DNA of 64,000 nt from Plantago ovata (lineage: Eukaryota; Streptophyta; Magnoliopsida; Lamiales; Plantaginaceae). The notes under the pieces are model-generated. The model was not told where the DNA came from, did not search any database, and worked only from the letters and a program-made list of their open reading frames with translations. Each line of letters begins with the position of its first letter. Positions within the stretch are counted from its first letter, which is position 1. Made by a program: the position numbers and the translations under genes. Of this stretch, positions 10,489 to 24,066 are shown piece after piece. The stretch is from contig CM051458.1 in NCBI GenBank assembly GCA_028274465.1, positions 88,866,085 through 88,930,084 on the forward strand, read 5' to 3'.

Positions 10489-13400
10489 ATGGCTTCCGCT
10501 GGCAATCCGAACGCACCCGGCGGAGGTCCTTTTGATGTTCACTCACTCTTCAAACCAGCTACTCCTCCACCCCCGACTTCAAACCCTAATCCCCAAAATT
10601 ACCCCAATAATACTACTTCCGCAAACCCTAATCTGGTCTCAGCCCCTTTCCCTCTCCCTTCCGCCTCTTACCCTCCCCCAGCAAGTGGTGGCTACGCATT
10701 TCCGCCACAGGCAGCCACCTCGCCCTACCAGTACCACCACCCTGTGTACCCTACTCCATACACCACCAATCAGGATTTCGCTAACGTGCAGCCTCAGAGG
10801 TCTATGTCATATCCTACTCCACCTCTTCAGCCTCAGGGCCAGCAACCACCTCCATCCCCACAGCAGCAGCAGCACTACAATTTCCAACCGTCTCCGAATC
10901 CCAGTGCTAGGTTGATGGCCTTGTTGAGCGCTCCAGCTGGTGCTATGCAGGAAGTTCCGCAGCAAACTGCTGCTGCTATGCCAATGCCTATGCCAGCACA
11001 AATCAATCCTACTTCGTCCACAGGGTCCGATTTCGGGGTACCGCAGAATATGACCATGTCGCCCTCCGGTGGGCTTGTGGTTTCGCATCAGGGCGCGGTT
11101 ATGAGGATGCCTAGTAGTAAGCTCCCTAAGGGACGCCATTTGAGTGGGGATCAGTTGGTGTATGACATTGATGTTAAGTTTCCTGGTGAGGTGCAACCTC
11201 AGCTCGAGGTTACTCCCATCACTAAATATGGTTCCGACCCGGGGCTTGTAGTTGGAAGGCAGATTGCGGTTAATAAGACCTACATTTGCTATGGGCTCAA
11301 GTTGGGTGCCATTAGGGTGTTAAATATTAACACTGCCTTGAGATCATTGCTCAAGGGTCTTGCGCAGGTTGGTTTTCGCGGCTATTGGTCTGGGATTGTT
11401 TAAATCTTTATAATTTGTACTCTTGGCGATTGCATCGGTGTCTACTTATATATTACTTTATATAGTTTACTTCTTGTCTGCTGACGTAATTTGCTTTTGG
11501 TTGTTATTGGTATTATTGCTCTCTTAGTATAGTATTAGTTTCATGACTAAGTTAGCTTGGAATCGGGGTATTCAGTTGTTCGTACTTAACATGGATGCCC
11601 TACTTTACTTGATACTTGACATTTGATGTGAAAATGTAGTACATGCAGTTCAGAAGGTTACTTACATAGAGTGACTTGGTATGATTGATTATAAGACCAT
11701 TGTTTTCGTGGCATTTTCTTTTGGTTGTCATTTTTCTATTTTGTGGTATCTATTAATTGTTTCATGTGAAATATATTTTCTTAAATTTTAACTAATAAAC
11801 ACGAGTAATTTAGTTATTATTCCCCTCCGCTTGGCCGAGTGTGTTTCTTTTCAGATGCAATTACTATTGTTCCCAATTTTTTATACAATTTATCTCCTAC
11901 AATAGCATATGGACATCTTTGGTTAGGAAAACATCCCAAAAAGTTCAATAATAATTGCGCTCGTGTATTACGTAACTTCTTTTGTACGATAGCATATGTC
12001 ATGTTTGGTTCAGAAAACCCATTAAAGCTCCGTGCTAGTGATTTGGTTTTGCTTTATTAACTTTTATTGTTATTTTCCTTTTCAGGGTATTTTAGCGACA
12101 ATTTCATACATGATTTGTTTCTTAACTTTGTGTATTTCCTGTTTTTCTTCCAGAGGGTTACAGACATGGCCTTTTTTGCTGAGGATGTCCATCTTCTGGC
12201 AAGGTAAAGTCTGAGATTTATTGTAAGTACCATCTTATCTGTCCGTAATATGCTAATAATACTTTCATACAGTGCAAGCGTAGATGGGCGGGTCTATGTG
12301 TGGAAGATCACAGAAGGTCCAGATGAAGAAGACAAACCTCAGATCACGGGAAAGATTGTTGTTGCTATTCAAATTACCGGAGAAGGGGATTCTGTCCATC
12401 CTAGAGTTTGTTGGCATCGCCATAAACAAGTAACTGTTCTTTGATCTGCACCGCTTTTGGGTTCTTTTTAGCCTTAATTGTGGTTAACAGGGTAATAATG
12501 TGTGTTTTGATAGGAAGTTCTTGCTGTGGGGATTGGAAGGCATGTTCTGAGGATTGATACCACAAAAGTTGGAAGAGGGGACAGCTTTTCCGCAGAAGAA
12601 CCACTTAAATTTTCGATTGACAAGTTGATTGATGGTGTTCAACTTGTTGGCAGCCATGATGGAGAAGTGACCGACTTATCTATGTGTCAGTGGATGACAA
12701 CTCGCTTGGTGTCTGCTTCAGTAGATGGCACGGTTTGTCATAATCTTCCCTTCTCTTATCGCTTCTTGGAAACTGCTTATCAGCAACTGAATTATGTCTT
12801 AATCCCTACCTTAGTTGCTACTACGCTACGCTCTAGTATGTAACCAAAGATGGTCCCATGATTCTTTTTCCTTCTTTATTTTCTCTCTTTCCTCAGTTTT
12901 TATACATAACTTTATTGTCATGTAAACTGTGCATATGATGCATGAAGACGTTATTTAGTTGCGTTCAGGATGAGATTATGTTTTGATAAACATTGCAGTA
13001 CCTAATACCATAAGCACAACTAATTTCAAGTGTAAGGGAGAGAATGGAAATGCTTGGATCTTATAAGTTATAAGGATTAGAAATAATGTGGTTTAGAACA
13101 GTGCTCACCCCTCTCTCACCTGTAGCTTCACCATGTGGACTAGATAGCAAGGGAATGAGGTTTCCAACCCCAAAAGTATGGAGTTTTGATTTAATTAGAA
13201 TCCCAAGTCCACAGTCATCCAGAATTATGACAGCTTGTTCTCTACTGATGCTTATTTAGCCTTCCCAAGAGATTTGATGTTGGGTCTCTGCCTATCTTGC
13301 ATTTTCTTCTCCCCTGAAGCCTACTTGCTACTGTTTATATTGGTTGTCCAATACTCTCGCATCAAATCATTTCAGTATTTACCTGTTTCCCTGAATCCGG

Positions 13401-16400
13401 TTTAGTGCCTTTTATTCCTGCTTCTTTTTATTTTCTTTCTCTTACATAGTTCCATGTTTCAGCTTACATTTGTCAATGCCTCTTTGTGTGTATTGATTTG
13501 GGAGGAATACATAGTTCCCTGAAGCCTACTTGCCAATGTTTATATTGGTTGCCCAATACTCTTGCATCAAATCATTTTCAGTATTTACCTGTTTCCCTGA
13601 ATCCGGTTTACTGCCTTTTATTCCTGCTTCTTTTTATTTTCTTTCTGTTACATAGTTGCATGTTTCAGCTTACATTTGTCAATGCCTCTTTGTGTGTATT
13701 GATTTGGGGTGTAAATTGTTATCTGCCTGATCTATTGCTTGGTTCACAATTTCACATGCAAATATCTGGCTTTCATTATATGATAGCAGATTGGGTCCCA
13801 ACTTCCATCTCTATATCTCCTTCACCTAGTTTATATTGCTTTGAGTTGCTCTGAGCCACAAACTATTGCTGTTAAGTGTTGTTTCCATGATGATAATTGA
13901 TATTAAGTGTTATCATTGCGCACTTTGTTAGGCAAGAACTACATGCATTAAATTGTCCATTGTCATCCATGACAAGAAGATTTGGGTCATGTCACTGGCC
14001 AGTCTGGCCCACATTTGCCTGATTCTCTGTCACAATCGATATTAGAGAATTTTGCTTTTATTCCTGGATAACTAATGTTCTTGGTGTGTGGTGAATTACA
14101 TGTCATTTCTTTGAACTTCTTGGATGGTGTATGAACTTTCTACCATTGTCTTTGCAGATTAAGATTTGGGAAGATCGAAAGTCGCAGCCAATTGCTGTTA
14201 TCCGTCCACATGATGGCCAACCTGTTAATTCTGTTACCTTTTTGGCTGCTCCTGAGCGGCCAGCCCACATCATACTCATTACTGGGGTATGTATGCAACC
14301 AGACTGCTTCTGCTATATGTGAAAGTACTTTCTAAATCTGTACTTTCGACAGAAGCAGCTTTTTCTAAAGGAATAATATATGTTCTCACTCGCAAGAAAC
14401 AGAGTTTTTATTGTACTCATCCTTTGATTTTTTATGTCTGCAGGGCCCATTGAATCGGGAGATAAAGATATGGGTATCAGCAAGTGAAGAAGGCTGGTTG
14501 CCTTCTAGTGATGCAGAATCATGGAATTGTACTCAGGTATTGGAGTTGAAAAGTTCAGATGCTCGACCCGAAGAAGCTTTTTTCAATCAAGTAGTAGCCT
14601 TGTCACAAGCTGGTCTTCTTTTATTGGCAAATGCCAAAAGGAATGCTATATATGCCGTGCACTTGGAATATGGCCCTAACCCTGCTGCCACCCGCATGGA
14701 TTACCTGTCAGAATTTACGGTCACTATGCCAATATTGAGCTTTACTGGGACCAGTGAGTTACTGCCTCATGGTGAACAAACTGTTCAGGTATATTGTGTT
14801 CAAACCCAGGCTATTCAGCAGTATGCCTTGGACTTGTCACGATGTGTGCCTCCACCTATTGAACATGTAGTCTATGAGAGGTCGGACTCCAATATATCGC
14901 AAGGTGCTGCTAGCAATGAAGCACTTGCCTCAGTAGAACCCTCTGCAGGTAAATCTACAGAGATGCCCAAACTATCCATACAAAGTGGTACAGAGAATTC
15001 TGCTGCAGTAAGATATCCTGTTAGCCCTGCTTCTACCATATCTCCAAGGGGCCTGGCTGCTGCAAATAAGGAAAGCAAACCTGTTCCTTTGTCCGCGGCT
15101 GGAAATGGTAGCGATATTAGTTCTGTTTCTTCACCACCGCTTGCTTCAAGCCCCAGGGTTTCCCGGACACTTTCTGGTTTCAGAAGTCCATCTGGCAGCT
15201 TTGAACCAGGTCTTTTGGCTAATGAGCAGAGTGTTGAGCCAAAAATTGTTGATTATTCAGCTGATAGACCATTGGATCCTCTTAATGTTAGCGCTTCTGA
15301 TGTTGCCTCCCTAGATGATGATTCGAGGAGTGATCGCAGTAAACTTTCTCAGGATGAAATTCCTATGCCGGTTAGCAAGTACATAAAACCTACTCATTTG
15401 GTAACCCCTGCGGAGATATTTAACACCACCCCATCCACTGATGTGAATCGTACAAATGAGCCAAAAAGTGACGGTGAGGTGAGTGTCCAAGATGTTATGG
15501 TTAGCAATGATACGAGAAGTGCAGTTGTTGAAGTGAAAGTTGTTGGTGAGATGAGAATTCCTCAAGATAATGAAACTGGGACTCGTGAAGATAGTCAGCC
15601 TTTTGCATCAGATAACAAGGAGAAGTACTTTTGTTCTCAAGCTTCTGATCTTGGAATCGAGATGGCTCGGGATTTTCGTACCACGCCTCCTGAAACATAC
15701 ACAACACATGAATCTGGCCAGTTTAATGAGAATGGTTCTGTAGAAAAAGAAGTAGATTACTCGTCGAAAGATGCTTCTGGCAAAGTCATTGAATCATCAA
15801 ATCTTTCAGTGGCTCAAGATCAACCTACTCCAAGTTCGAAAGCAAAAAAACAGAAGGGAAAGAACGCCCAGGGATCTAGTCCATCTTCCGCGTCACCTAG
15901 TGTTTTCAAGTCAACAGATTCGATTGAGGAACCAGTCAGCTCTGGTACTCCTGGTGATACTTCATTTGAGCAAATGTCCGCTATGCAAGAGACTTTGAAT
16001 CAGGTGATGATCCACATTCTTCTTTGTACTATGCCCGCCTCTATCATTACTTCAAACTTCCTCTTTGTCCTCACATAATACTGACTTTTTTTATGTTTGG
16101 CACATACCACATCCAGTTTATCATTTTTTTGGCTCATTGCTTATCCAATAAACAAATTATACCCAATCGTTTACAGTTTATCAGCTCTACAATTTGTTTA
16201 TTCTCTTGCTCACCACTATTTCAGTACTCTTAATTACTGTGCATTTGAAAATATTGAGGGTTGTTTTGATTCTCTTCCAACACTCCAATTTTACCTTGCC
16301 AAAATTGAATGTTGATGATTGTTTTGGATGTTGCAAGTGTTACTAATTTTTCCACTGCATTTTGTTTGACTGAGCTGGTCTTGTCGGAGTTCTTCATTTT

Positions 16401-19400
16401 GTCCTTCTCGATATAATACACAATGTAATTAGTTTCGTATTCTAGAGTACCATACTTCCTCTGGTAACTTGCAGTAATTTTTGGCTGATTATATGTGAAT
16501 TTACTGAGATATTTTAATCTTGATATACAAGTGTTCTATTTTTCCTACCTTCGATGCTAGTATAGAGATAGTTTTGGGCCAAGGCAGGTATATTTAACTG
16601 TTTAACCATCATATAGAGATGGCAAATGGCAAATATTGATTTGCTATGAAATTTTATTGATGAATTGTGCTCTGTAAGGTGTTGTATCTCAGTTTAGTTT
16701 CATTTCTTCATGATTACAGCTTGTAATCGCGCAAAAGGAACTGCAGAAACAGATTCCAGTGATTGTTGCTTCACCAGTTACCAAGGAAGGTAAAAGAGTC
16801 GAGGCAGCCTTAGGAAAAAACATGGAGAAGGCTGTCAAAGCGAGTTCTGATGCTCTGTGGGCTCGTGTTCAAGAAGAGAATGCGAAGAGGGAAAAGGCTT
16901 TAAGAGAACATATGCAGCAACTAACTAGCATGGTCAATTCGTTAAGCAAAGACCTACCTGCAATGATAGAGAAAACCGTTAAGAAAGAGTTGAGTACTGT
17001 AGTACAATCCATGGCCCGTACTATTACTCCTGCCACCGAGAAAACAATATCCACTTCCATCACAGAGTGCTTCCAAGTAAGCATTTGTTTTGTGTGTGTA
17101 TTTGCATTTCACATTACCTACCAATCTATGCCTAACCTGATTTGTGTATGCAGAAAGGGGTTGGTGATAAAGCTGTTAATCAACTCGAGAAATCAGTTAA
17201 CTCCAAGCTTGAAGCCATAGTTGCGAGGCAAATCCAGGCTCAGTTCCAAACTACTGGCAAGCAAGCTCTTCAGGTCTCAATGATGGATCTCTTTGTGTTT
17301 TCTTCTTTATACTGTTCTAATCTTTAACTAAATTTCTTGTGTTCCATTATTACACCTAGATAATTAGGCTTGCTATTTAATTGCATTCAAAACTCAAGGT
17401 TAGGCTTTGTTGAACATAAAGAAGTACCCGAATTAAAATAAAACCCCCACAACACAAAAAATTCCTGAATTATTTTCTTCCACAATTTGTCTATTTTCTG
17501 CTATACTTTATCAATTAAATGATTCCCTCATTCTTAAATGTCAGCTTATAATTATATTATATTTTTATCTGAATTCTTAAGTATGTTCCAAAAAGTAAGT
17601 GGGGCTACACTGAGATGGAGGAAGTATGTGTTTTTCATTTGAAAATCGCAATCTTTAACTTCAAGTGGAATTTGATAATAATGCAATATTAATGTCAATA
17701 AAACTGCATTTTGATCACTTTGTGCTAATATCATAGTTTGTGAGATAGATTATATTTGCTTCCTGTGTATTATGAACTAAAGTCTCTTTACCTGGTACTG
17801 CAGTATCATTATTTTATGGGACAGTAGTTTGTGAATGGGCCTGTCTACTGACCTACTCGCCTGCATTTTATTGATTGCCTTGTCTGATTCTGGATTATAT
17901 TCAAATCTATTCTATCTCGAATGCAGGACACATTGAAATCAAGTTTGGAAGTCTCTGTCATTCCTGCTTTCGAGATGTCCTGTAGGGCCATGTTTGAGCA
18001 GGTTGATGCCACTTTTCGGAAAGGAATGGTTGAACACACAGCTGCAACTCAGCAACAACTTGAGGCATCGCATTCACCATTAGCGCTGGCACTAAGGGTA
18101 TAAATATAACGACTGTTTGTCTAATGTCTGCATAACTCTTCGTACTATTTTACTTAAAGACCAGACTGCCAAAGCCAGCAGTTTCAGAATATCCAAAGAT
18201 ATGCACCTTGTTTATTTTGGGATTGGATTTGGGGTTTTGGGTTATATAGACATGACTAACATTTTCTTTTTTTCCTACACACATTATATTCATATTCACA
18301 AGAAAGCATAATTTGACAGCCACACACCACGCCTACTTTTATTCTTACTTTCCAACATCTGAAAACACTAAACTATTACTTCTCATACTGACTTGTGAAG
18401 TTCTTTAAAAACACCAGTTTTTCCTGAACATTAGGAAAAAGCACACAACCAGTGTTTGGAATTTCCTCTAATTTACACTTGGTGTGAAGTTGTTAATGTT
18501 TGGGAAAAGACATGCTGAAAATATAAAATCCATACCCCAATGTCATCCCAAACAATACGGTTGTTATTTTTTGTCTGTGTGCTTCTGTTACACTAGTTTA
18601 TTTTTCTTCAATATATTGCGAGTTCAAACTATTATCTCTATTTTTCTAGGATGCTATAAATTCTGCGTCATCGGTGACTCAAACTCTAAGCACCGAGTTG
18701 CTTGAGGGTCAGAGAAAATTTTTAGCTCTTGCAGCGAATACAAAAGCAGCAAATCCCTTAATTAGTCAATTGAGCAATGGCCCTTTACCTGGTCTCCATG
18801 AGGTTCGTCTATTATATCTCCCTTCTTTAATACTTTATGGTAATGCTCAGTTATCAACTCTGTGCTACTGCCTGTCTCTTCTTTCTGAAACTGAGCTTTG
18901 TTTTTTCTATTAGATTGACGTACCGCTAGATCCAACAAAAGAGCTATCTAGGTTGATAACTGAGCGCAAATACGAGGAAGCCTTCACTATTGCTCTGCAA
19001 AGGAGTGATGTTACTATCGTATCATGGTTGTGCTATCAGGTATGCAGTTTGCTATTATGCACTTTATATGCTTTTCTTCAGTGTCCGTATTGCCATGTAA
19101 AGAATTAGAACTGAAGCATATTAAGACCAAATACTTTTCACTCCGCTGCACGCTTGAAGCATATACCAAATCAGCACCATATTCTGTGGCATCATATGAC
19201 ACATCTGATTCCTTGATAAATGTTGTGTTTTGTCAAGTTACGTTACAAAATACCCAGATGCATAGATGTTTTAGAGGATGCAGTTTTCATTCAGTTTTCC
19301 TTATTTTGTGCGTCTCGAATATTATGGATGCTATTTTACATCATACTACTAGTCATGCATTATACATGTTAATGTTTTTTGTCACCCAAATAAAAAGTGG

Positions 19401-20295
19401 TAAATTCAAATGCTATTTTCTATAAATTTATACAAGTTACATTTTTTCAGTAACCCGTTCTAGAAAGGTGCAAAAACCTCCCATTCATCCTGTTAGATCT
19501 GTCGGATCCCTCTTTCTTACTTTGTTTTAACTTGCAACTAACCATTATATTCTTATCACTCGCCAGCCCCGACCTCCACCCCTGCCACACCCAGCCTAAG
19601 TTCACATGATTCTTACATACTTGTATTGGTTTGTTTTAATTTCCTCGAATCTGAGATTTTAATCTTCTTGCTATATTCACAAATATACTTGTAGATACTT
19701 GATGTAATAAAGTAATCTTCGTTAATCCTTAGTAGCAACTAGCAATACAAGTACTCATGTTCAGCTTGTGAAGGTTAAATATGGAAGTTTAGCCCTTTAT
19801 TTTGCCCCTATCTAGGAGTACTCTCTTTATAGTTTATACCGGGTAAAAGAGAATATGGGGAAAATGCAAGGAGTCATCTCTCTTTGCAACACTGCATTCA
19901 TCACCTATTTTGCTTAATTGCTCTAAAACTATATCTGCATTCCTATTGAAACATCTAATTTGCTTTCACTTATTGAAATATACCAGGTTGATTTGCCTGG
20001 AATCTTGTCACTGAATCCCCTGCCCTTGAGCCAAGGGGTACTCCTTTCTCTTTTGCAACAGTTGTCCTGTGATATAACCACAGAGACCTCTCGCAAATTA
20101 ACATGGATGAGAGAGGTTCTGTCTGCTATAAATCCAACCGACCCTATGATTGCGGTGCATGTACGACCTATCTTCGAGCAAGTGTATCAAATACTGAATC
20201 ATCATCGCAACATCCCGACCACTAGTAGTGCGGAGCTTTCCAACATCCGTTTGATCATGCATGTGATTAATTCCATGCTGATGAGTGCAAAGTGA
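10489..20295 (+). CDS. VCS: VARICOSE-like enhancer of mRNA-decapping protein 4 (EDC4/Ge-1 family)
   Basis: Twelve exons join to a frame of 1409 residues: 10489-11367, 12154-12203, 12273-12429, 12514-12732, 14158-14286, 14444-16003, 16720-17076, 17154-17273, 17927-18097, 18650-18802, 18914-19039 and 19987-20295. All junctions are GT-AG and the total is divisible by three. The N-terminal ~190 residues are rich in Pro, Gln and Ser. A WD40-like region follows (about 230-500, with [13 protein letters not shown] and IKIWEDRK). Then comes a long Ser-rich linker (about 570-960) and a helical C-terminal half with coiled coils ([13 protein letters not shown]) ending in the conserved EDC4 alpha-solenoid tail. 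In plants this family scaffolds DCP1/DCP2 in cytoplasmic processing bodies and promotes mRNA decapping. The usual length is about 1300-1400 residues, so the gene looks complete. Exon 1 begins at the first ATG after a CT-rich leader. VCS and VCR paralogues cannot be told apart here. Confidence 0.93.
13312..13708 (+). repeat. tandem ~205-bp duplication in VCS intron 4
   Basis: The segment at 13312-13503 (from ccctgaagcctacttgc to gtgtattgatttggg) is repeated at 13517-13708 with few differences. Both copies lie inside the fourth intron and do not touch the splice sites. Confidence 0.85.
17519..17627. mobile_element. possible Stowaway-type MITE in VCS intron 8
   Basis: The left edge GATTCCCTCATTCTTAAATG and the right edge gagatggaggaagta form an imperfect inverted pair of the ctccctccgt type seen in plant Stowaway elements. 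It is about 110 bp, AT-rich and lies wholly inside the intron. Confidence 0.4.
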
Positions 20296-21038
20296 TACAC
20301 TCGGCTGGTTTATTCGATTTACAAGTCTTGAGGCGATAAATTCGAAAGGTTGTACAAAATTAGCCAAAATTCGGATGGAGTTGAATTTCTCAATGGTCTT
20401 GTATGTTTTTGTTTTTTTTTTTTCTCTGCAGCAAGTTAAATTTTACATTTGTGTAGAAGTCTGGGTGGATAGAGTCTTTCCTTTCCTTTCATTAGTGATT
20501 TGGTAAGGAACGTTGGTTGAACTGTCGATAATGCAATTTTGTATCTATACTTCTATATAACTCTTTTTTGTTTACCTTTTGTGACCTTTTCGGCTAGACT
20601 CCAGAGTCTACCGTGGTACTAGTAGTAGTAGTTAGATTTATTCGTTTCCGATCTTACACTTTAGAAAATTGGTTTACTACCATCTGTTTCTCTTTTTTTA
20701 TCTTTTACGTTTTAACTTTTAAGCTTCCTTTGATATTCCCTCCATTATGGAAAACAATATCCTTTTTTTTCCCCTAACCTTTTCATTTGCTTTTAAATTT
20801 TTCCTTTAATTATCTGTAGTTTCTCATTTTATTATTAAGCTAGAGTCGTTAAAAGGTGCGTCTATTCTAATGGGTACTCAACTCATACATTTTCGTGGGA
20901 TGACTAATTGACTATGCCTTCTCCAGCAGCGCATTCGCTGCTGGGCGTGTGAGTGGAGATGATCTCACTCATCCCGGGATGTGCTTGTTTTATTTTTCTT
21001 TTTCATTTATCTTTTCAATTGACTTGTTTTTGTATTTA
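20296..21038. other. VCS 3' untranslated region and intergenic DNA
   Basis: The first 250-300 bp after the stop codon at 20293-20295 are probably the 3' UTR. A GC-richer patch at 20920-20980, with a cagcag/ctgctg hairpin (gcagcgcattcgctgc), may be the edge of another small DNA transposon. No coding signal was found. Confidence 0.4.
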
Positions 21039-21912
21039 GGGTAAATATCATATGGTACCCCTACTGGGACACCTCTTTGCATCTACCACCCCGTTAGTCC
21101 CAGAATTACATATAACCCCATTTCCCCCATTTTGTGTTGACCAAAAAAAGCGGCACTGTTCATTCCAGTTCATCCAAACGCGGCCTTAACTCCAAAAAAG
21201 AAAAATTAAGTTTTTAATCCCTTAACTCTTCTTATTTTATTTTTATTTTTTCTTTTCCCATCTTCTTCTTCATCAATTCCGGTACCGGATTAATTTTGGT
21301 ACCGGCGTCGGAGCTGTAAAAGCTCCGATTTTGGGACTGTATAGCCCCCAAATCGGAGCTGTAAAAGCTCCGATTTGGAGCTGTTTAAACAGCTCCAAAT
21401 CGGAGCTGTTTAAACAACTCCAAATCGATCGGAGCTGTACAGCTCCGATCTGGAGCTGTTAACAGTTTCGATCCGGAGCTGTACAGCTCCGGTTTGGAGC
21501 TGCAAATTGCAGCTCCAAATCGATCGGAACTTTTTTTTTTTTTAAATAATTTAGGACTATATTGAAATATATTTTTTATAGGGTTTGTTTTTAAATAAGT
21601 TTTTAGACCATTTTGAAATACTGTAAAATTACGTGGGTTCGTTTTTAAATAAATAGTGTTAAGTTTGTAAAAATGAAAATATTTGGGTTAAAAATGTAAT
21701 AAACAAAATCTCAAATTGTTTGGTCAACTTAAAAATCTAATAATTGACTAAGGGTCAAAAAGTAATTTCAATGAATAAGTTCGCGAAAAGTCAAGTTCGT
21801 GGATCCAAATGTAATTAATTTCATCTAGTCAGGGTATGGATGTAAACTCCGGACTAAGAGGGGCCTCGATGTAATTAAAAACACTAACATGGGTACCATA
21901 TGCAAATGACCC
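21039..21912. mobile_element. MULE-type miniature element with 9-bp target duplication, 874 bp
   Basis: The ends are GGGTAAATATCATATGGTACCC on the left and, reversed, GGGTCATTTGCATATGGTACCC on the right, an inverted repeat of about 22 bp with a few mismatches. The flanks carry a perfect 9-bp duplication, TTGTATTTA (21030-21038 and 21913-21921), the size made by Mutator-like elements. It encodes no transposase. Its inside has an array of palindromes at about 21306-21530. Confidence 0.85.
21306..21530. repeat. array of GGAGCTGT/ACAGCTCC palindromes
   Basis: Successive units alternate ggagctgt and acagctcc with short spacers such as aaa, ttaaac, a single join or taac, linked by ccgattt/aaatcgg. 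Neighbouring units can pair into nested hairpins. The array lies within the MULE-type MITE and is clearly more GC-rich than its surroundings. Confidence 0.85.
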
Positions 21913-21921
21913 TTGTATTTA

Positions 21922-24066
21922 TTTAATAAAATAAATGAAAAAATGTGGGATGAGAGGGGTAACTGTTGGAGTAGTTTGTGATGAGTAAGTGATATGCTGA
22001 CGTGGCATAAGAGATAGAGGATGACTATCGAAGAATGCCTAAGGCTTTAGGAAGAAGAATTCTTGAGCATCTTCTGACTTCTGTTGCTATGTTGGTTTCA
22101 AAGTTCAATTTCAATTCATGACTCGATTTTTTCTTTTTAAGAATAATGACTTGTCAATTTAATTCGGGTTTGTTATATAGGCAAGAATTTTCTGTTCGGT
22201 TTTTGACCATTTTTCCAATTCTTTAAATAAATAATAATAAAAAAACCTTCTTATATGTCACGCAAGTCGCAACCAGTCTGGTGTTTTACAGTGCACCACA
22301 ATAGTCATGTGGTATAAATCAACTTTTTAAGAATTTTCTGTTCATTTGTCTAATTGTGTTGCCGAACGCCGGTCTCGTCTGCAGTCTGCATAGATATATG
22401 GTCTTGAAGTGATTTATAATTATATAATTATTATGATGTTTTTTCTTTTGTTTTCGACAAACATTTGCTGGATATTTTCTCACAATTCAACAGTCTCACT
22501 GTCACCCACAAATAAAATCACTTTACTATTACATCCCAGAGTCTTTATGCCGCCTAATAATAGTAGTACTTGTACAGTTATTGTAGTTATACTAGCAGTA
22601 TTATGTTCATTCATAGAACCTGATATGTATAAGTATAATATAATGGCGGAATTACAGATAACATGATAATATAATATGTGAAATTTTTAACGGTTTATAT
22701 AGGGCTATACGCCTATTTAGCAGTGAAATTTTATAAGATTCCGTTCAGCAACTAGAGTACAAACAAAAACCAAAAGATCATGGCCAAAACACTTGAATTT
22801 CCAAAAAAGTACAGTTTGGAACCACGAGACAGCATATACACATCAATTTAGCGCCTTTAGACGACAAAACGTTACCACACAGCTTGCACACAGAAGTAAT
22901 GTAAACTTTGGGATTATTGTGGAACTGCGAATGTACCACAGAATTTCAAAAAATCCAAATGAGACACCACAACATGGTATGTGTTGCAATTTGGTTACAC
23001 CCGTGTTTCATGTACCAAAACAAAAAATGCCTATAAGTACAGGAGATAAAACGAACCATAATATAAAAATAAAGTCAACATAACCTCCACCGTTAAATCA
23101 TCAAGTTACTAATTTAATAAATCATCAAGTTACTAATTAATAAATGGTCATGGATGTCACCACACCGTCAATTCCAAAAACCAAGAAACACAACTAAGGT
23201 TGCTCTCCACCTTGGACCAAACACAACTGAAACAGGCCACATCTAAACAAATTAATGGGAATAAATCCCAAAAATCAACCAGCTATGATCCCTGCAAAGA
23301 CAAACAAGAACCTGCTAGCAACATCTGCTAATATAATAAAATAAACCAAAAATCGGACATCACATAAAAAGCACAGAAATACGCAACCGCATCAAAACAG
23401 GCTGCCTACGGCTACTGCACCCACACGCCATAACTGTGAAAAAACCATGGTTTGACACATCCGCTATAAACCTGAAACACCAAAAAAACGCCCAGCCTGC
23501 AGAGCAAAATTAATAATGAAAGCCAGCTGCCCACAAAATGCCACCAGCACCCACACATAGCACCAGCAACACAGGCCAAACGACCTGGCCAGTAACAACG
23601 CCATTCTTCCCTTATACTGCCTCAATAACCTCCTGCGAACTATTTTTAACACATTCGAGGATCCACTAACCAGTAGCTAAAATTGAATAGAAACAACTAG
23701 CCAGTGTGGACTAGAAGTGATCAAGGCGTATATGAAAGTGAAACACACATGTATCATAAGTTGAACAGAATGGCTTCAAGTACCAACCAGACCATTAATA
23801 AAGCAAAACGAAAAATCTGAATCTTCAACAAGTAGCTAGCTAGGTAACTAATCAAAATTTAGCAACGAACGACTACGAGTTCCTGAAATAAGGAGGTTCA
23901 ACGAAGCATCTTCCGTATAAGCTGCACTTAATTATTCTGGACATTATGTGGCCAGCACAAGTCATCGCCTGCTTCTTCCTTGAAAGAGTAACAATAAACC
24001 TGATCACAATTGACGTAAAACACCCTGCAACCCCAATCATTCGATGGTACAGATAATATACTTCAT
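21922..24066. other. intergenic DNA, no gene seen
   Basis: The first ~140 bp (tgggatgagagggg... to aatgcctaagg) resemble the inner end of a further plant MITE whose other end may lie near 20910; the pairing is too weak to call. The rest shows no conserved coding frame. Positions about 23600-24060 could be the 3' flank of the minus-strand relic next to it. Confidence 0.35.

Noticed and set aside
10532..10915. 127-residue plus-strand frame inside VCS exon 1
   Set aside because: It is an alternative frame of a proline-rich coding exon; the main frame continues into conserved EDC4 sequence.
20910..22060. A larger MITE enclosing the element at 21039-21912
   Set aside because: The outer pieces (atgccttctccag and, reversed, aggcattcttcgatag) match too weakly, and no target duplication was found.
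22409..23083. Plus-strand frames of 85 and 96 residues in the intergenic region after the MULE-type MITE
   Set aside because: No recognisable motif, AT-driven composition, no splice or promoter context.
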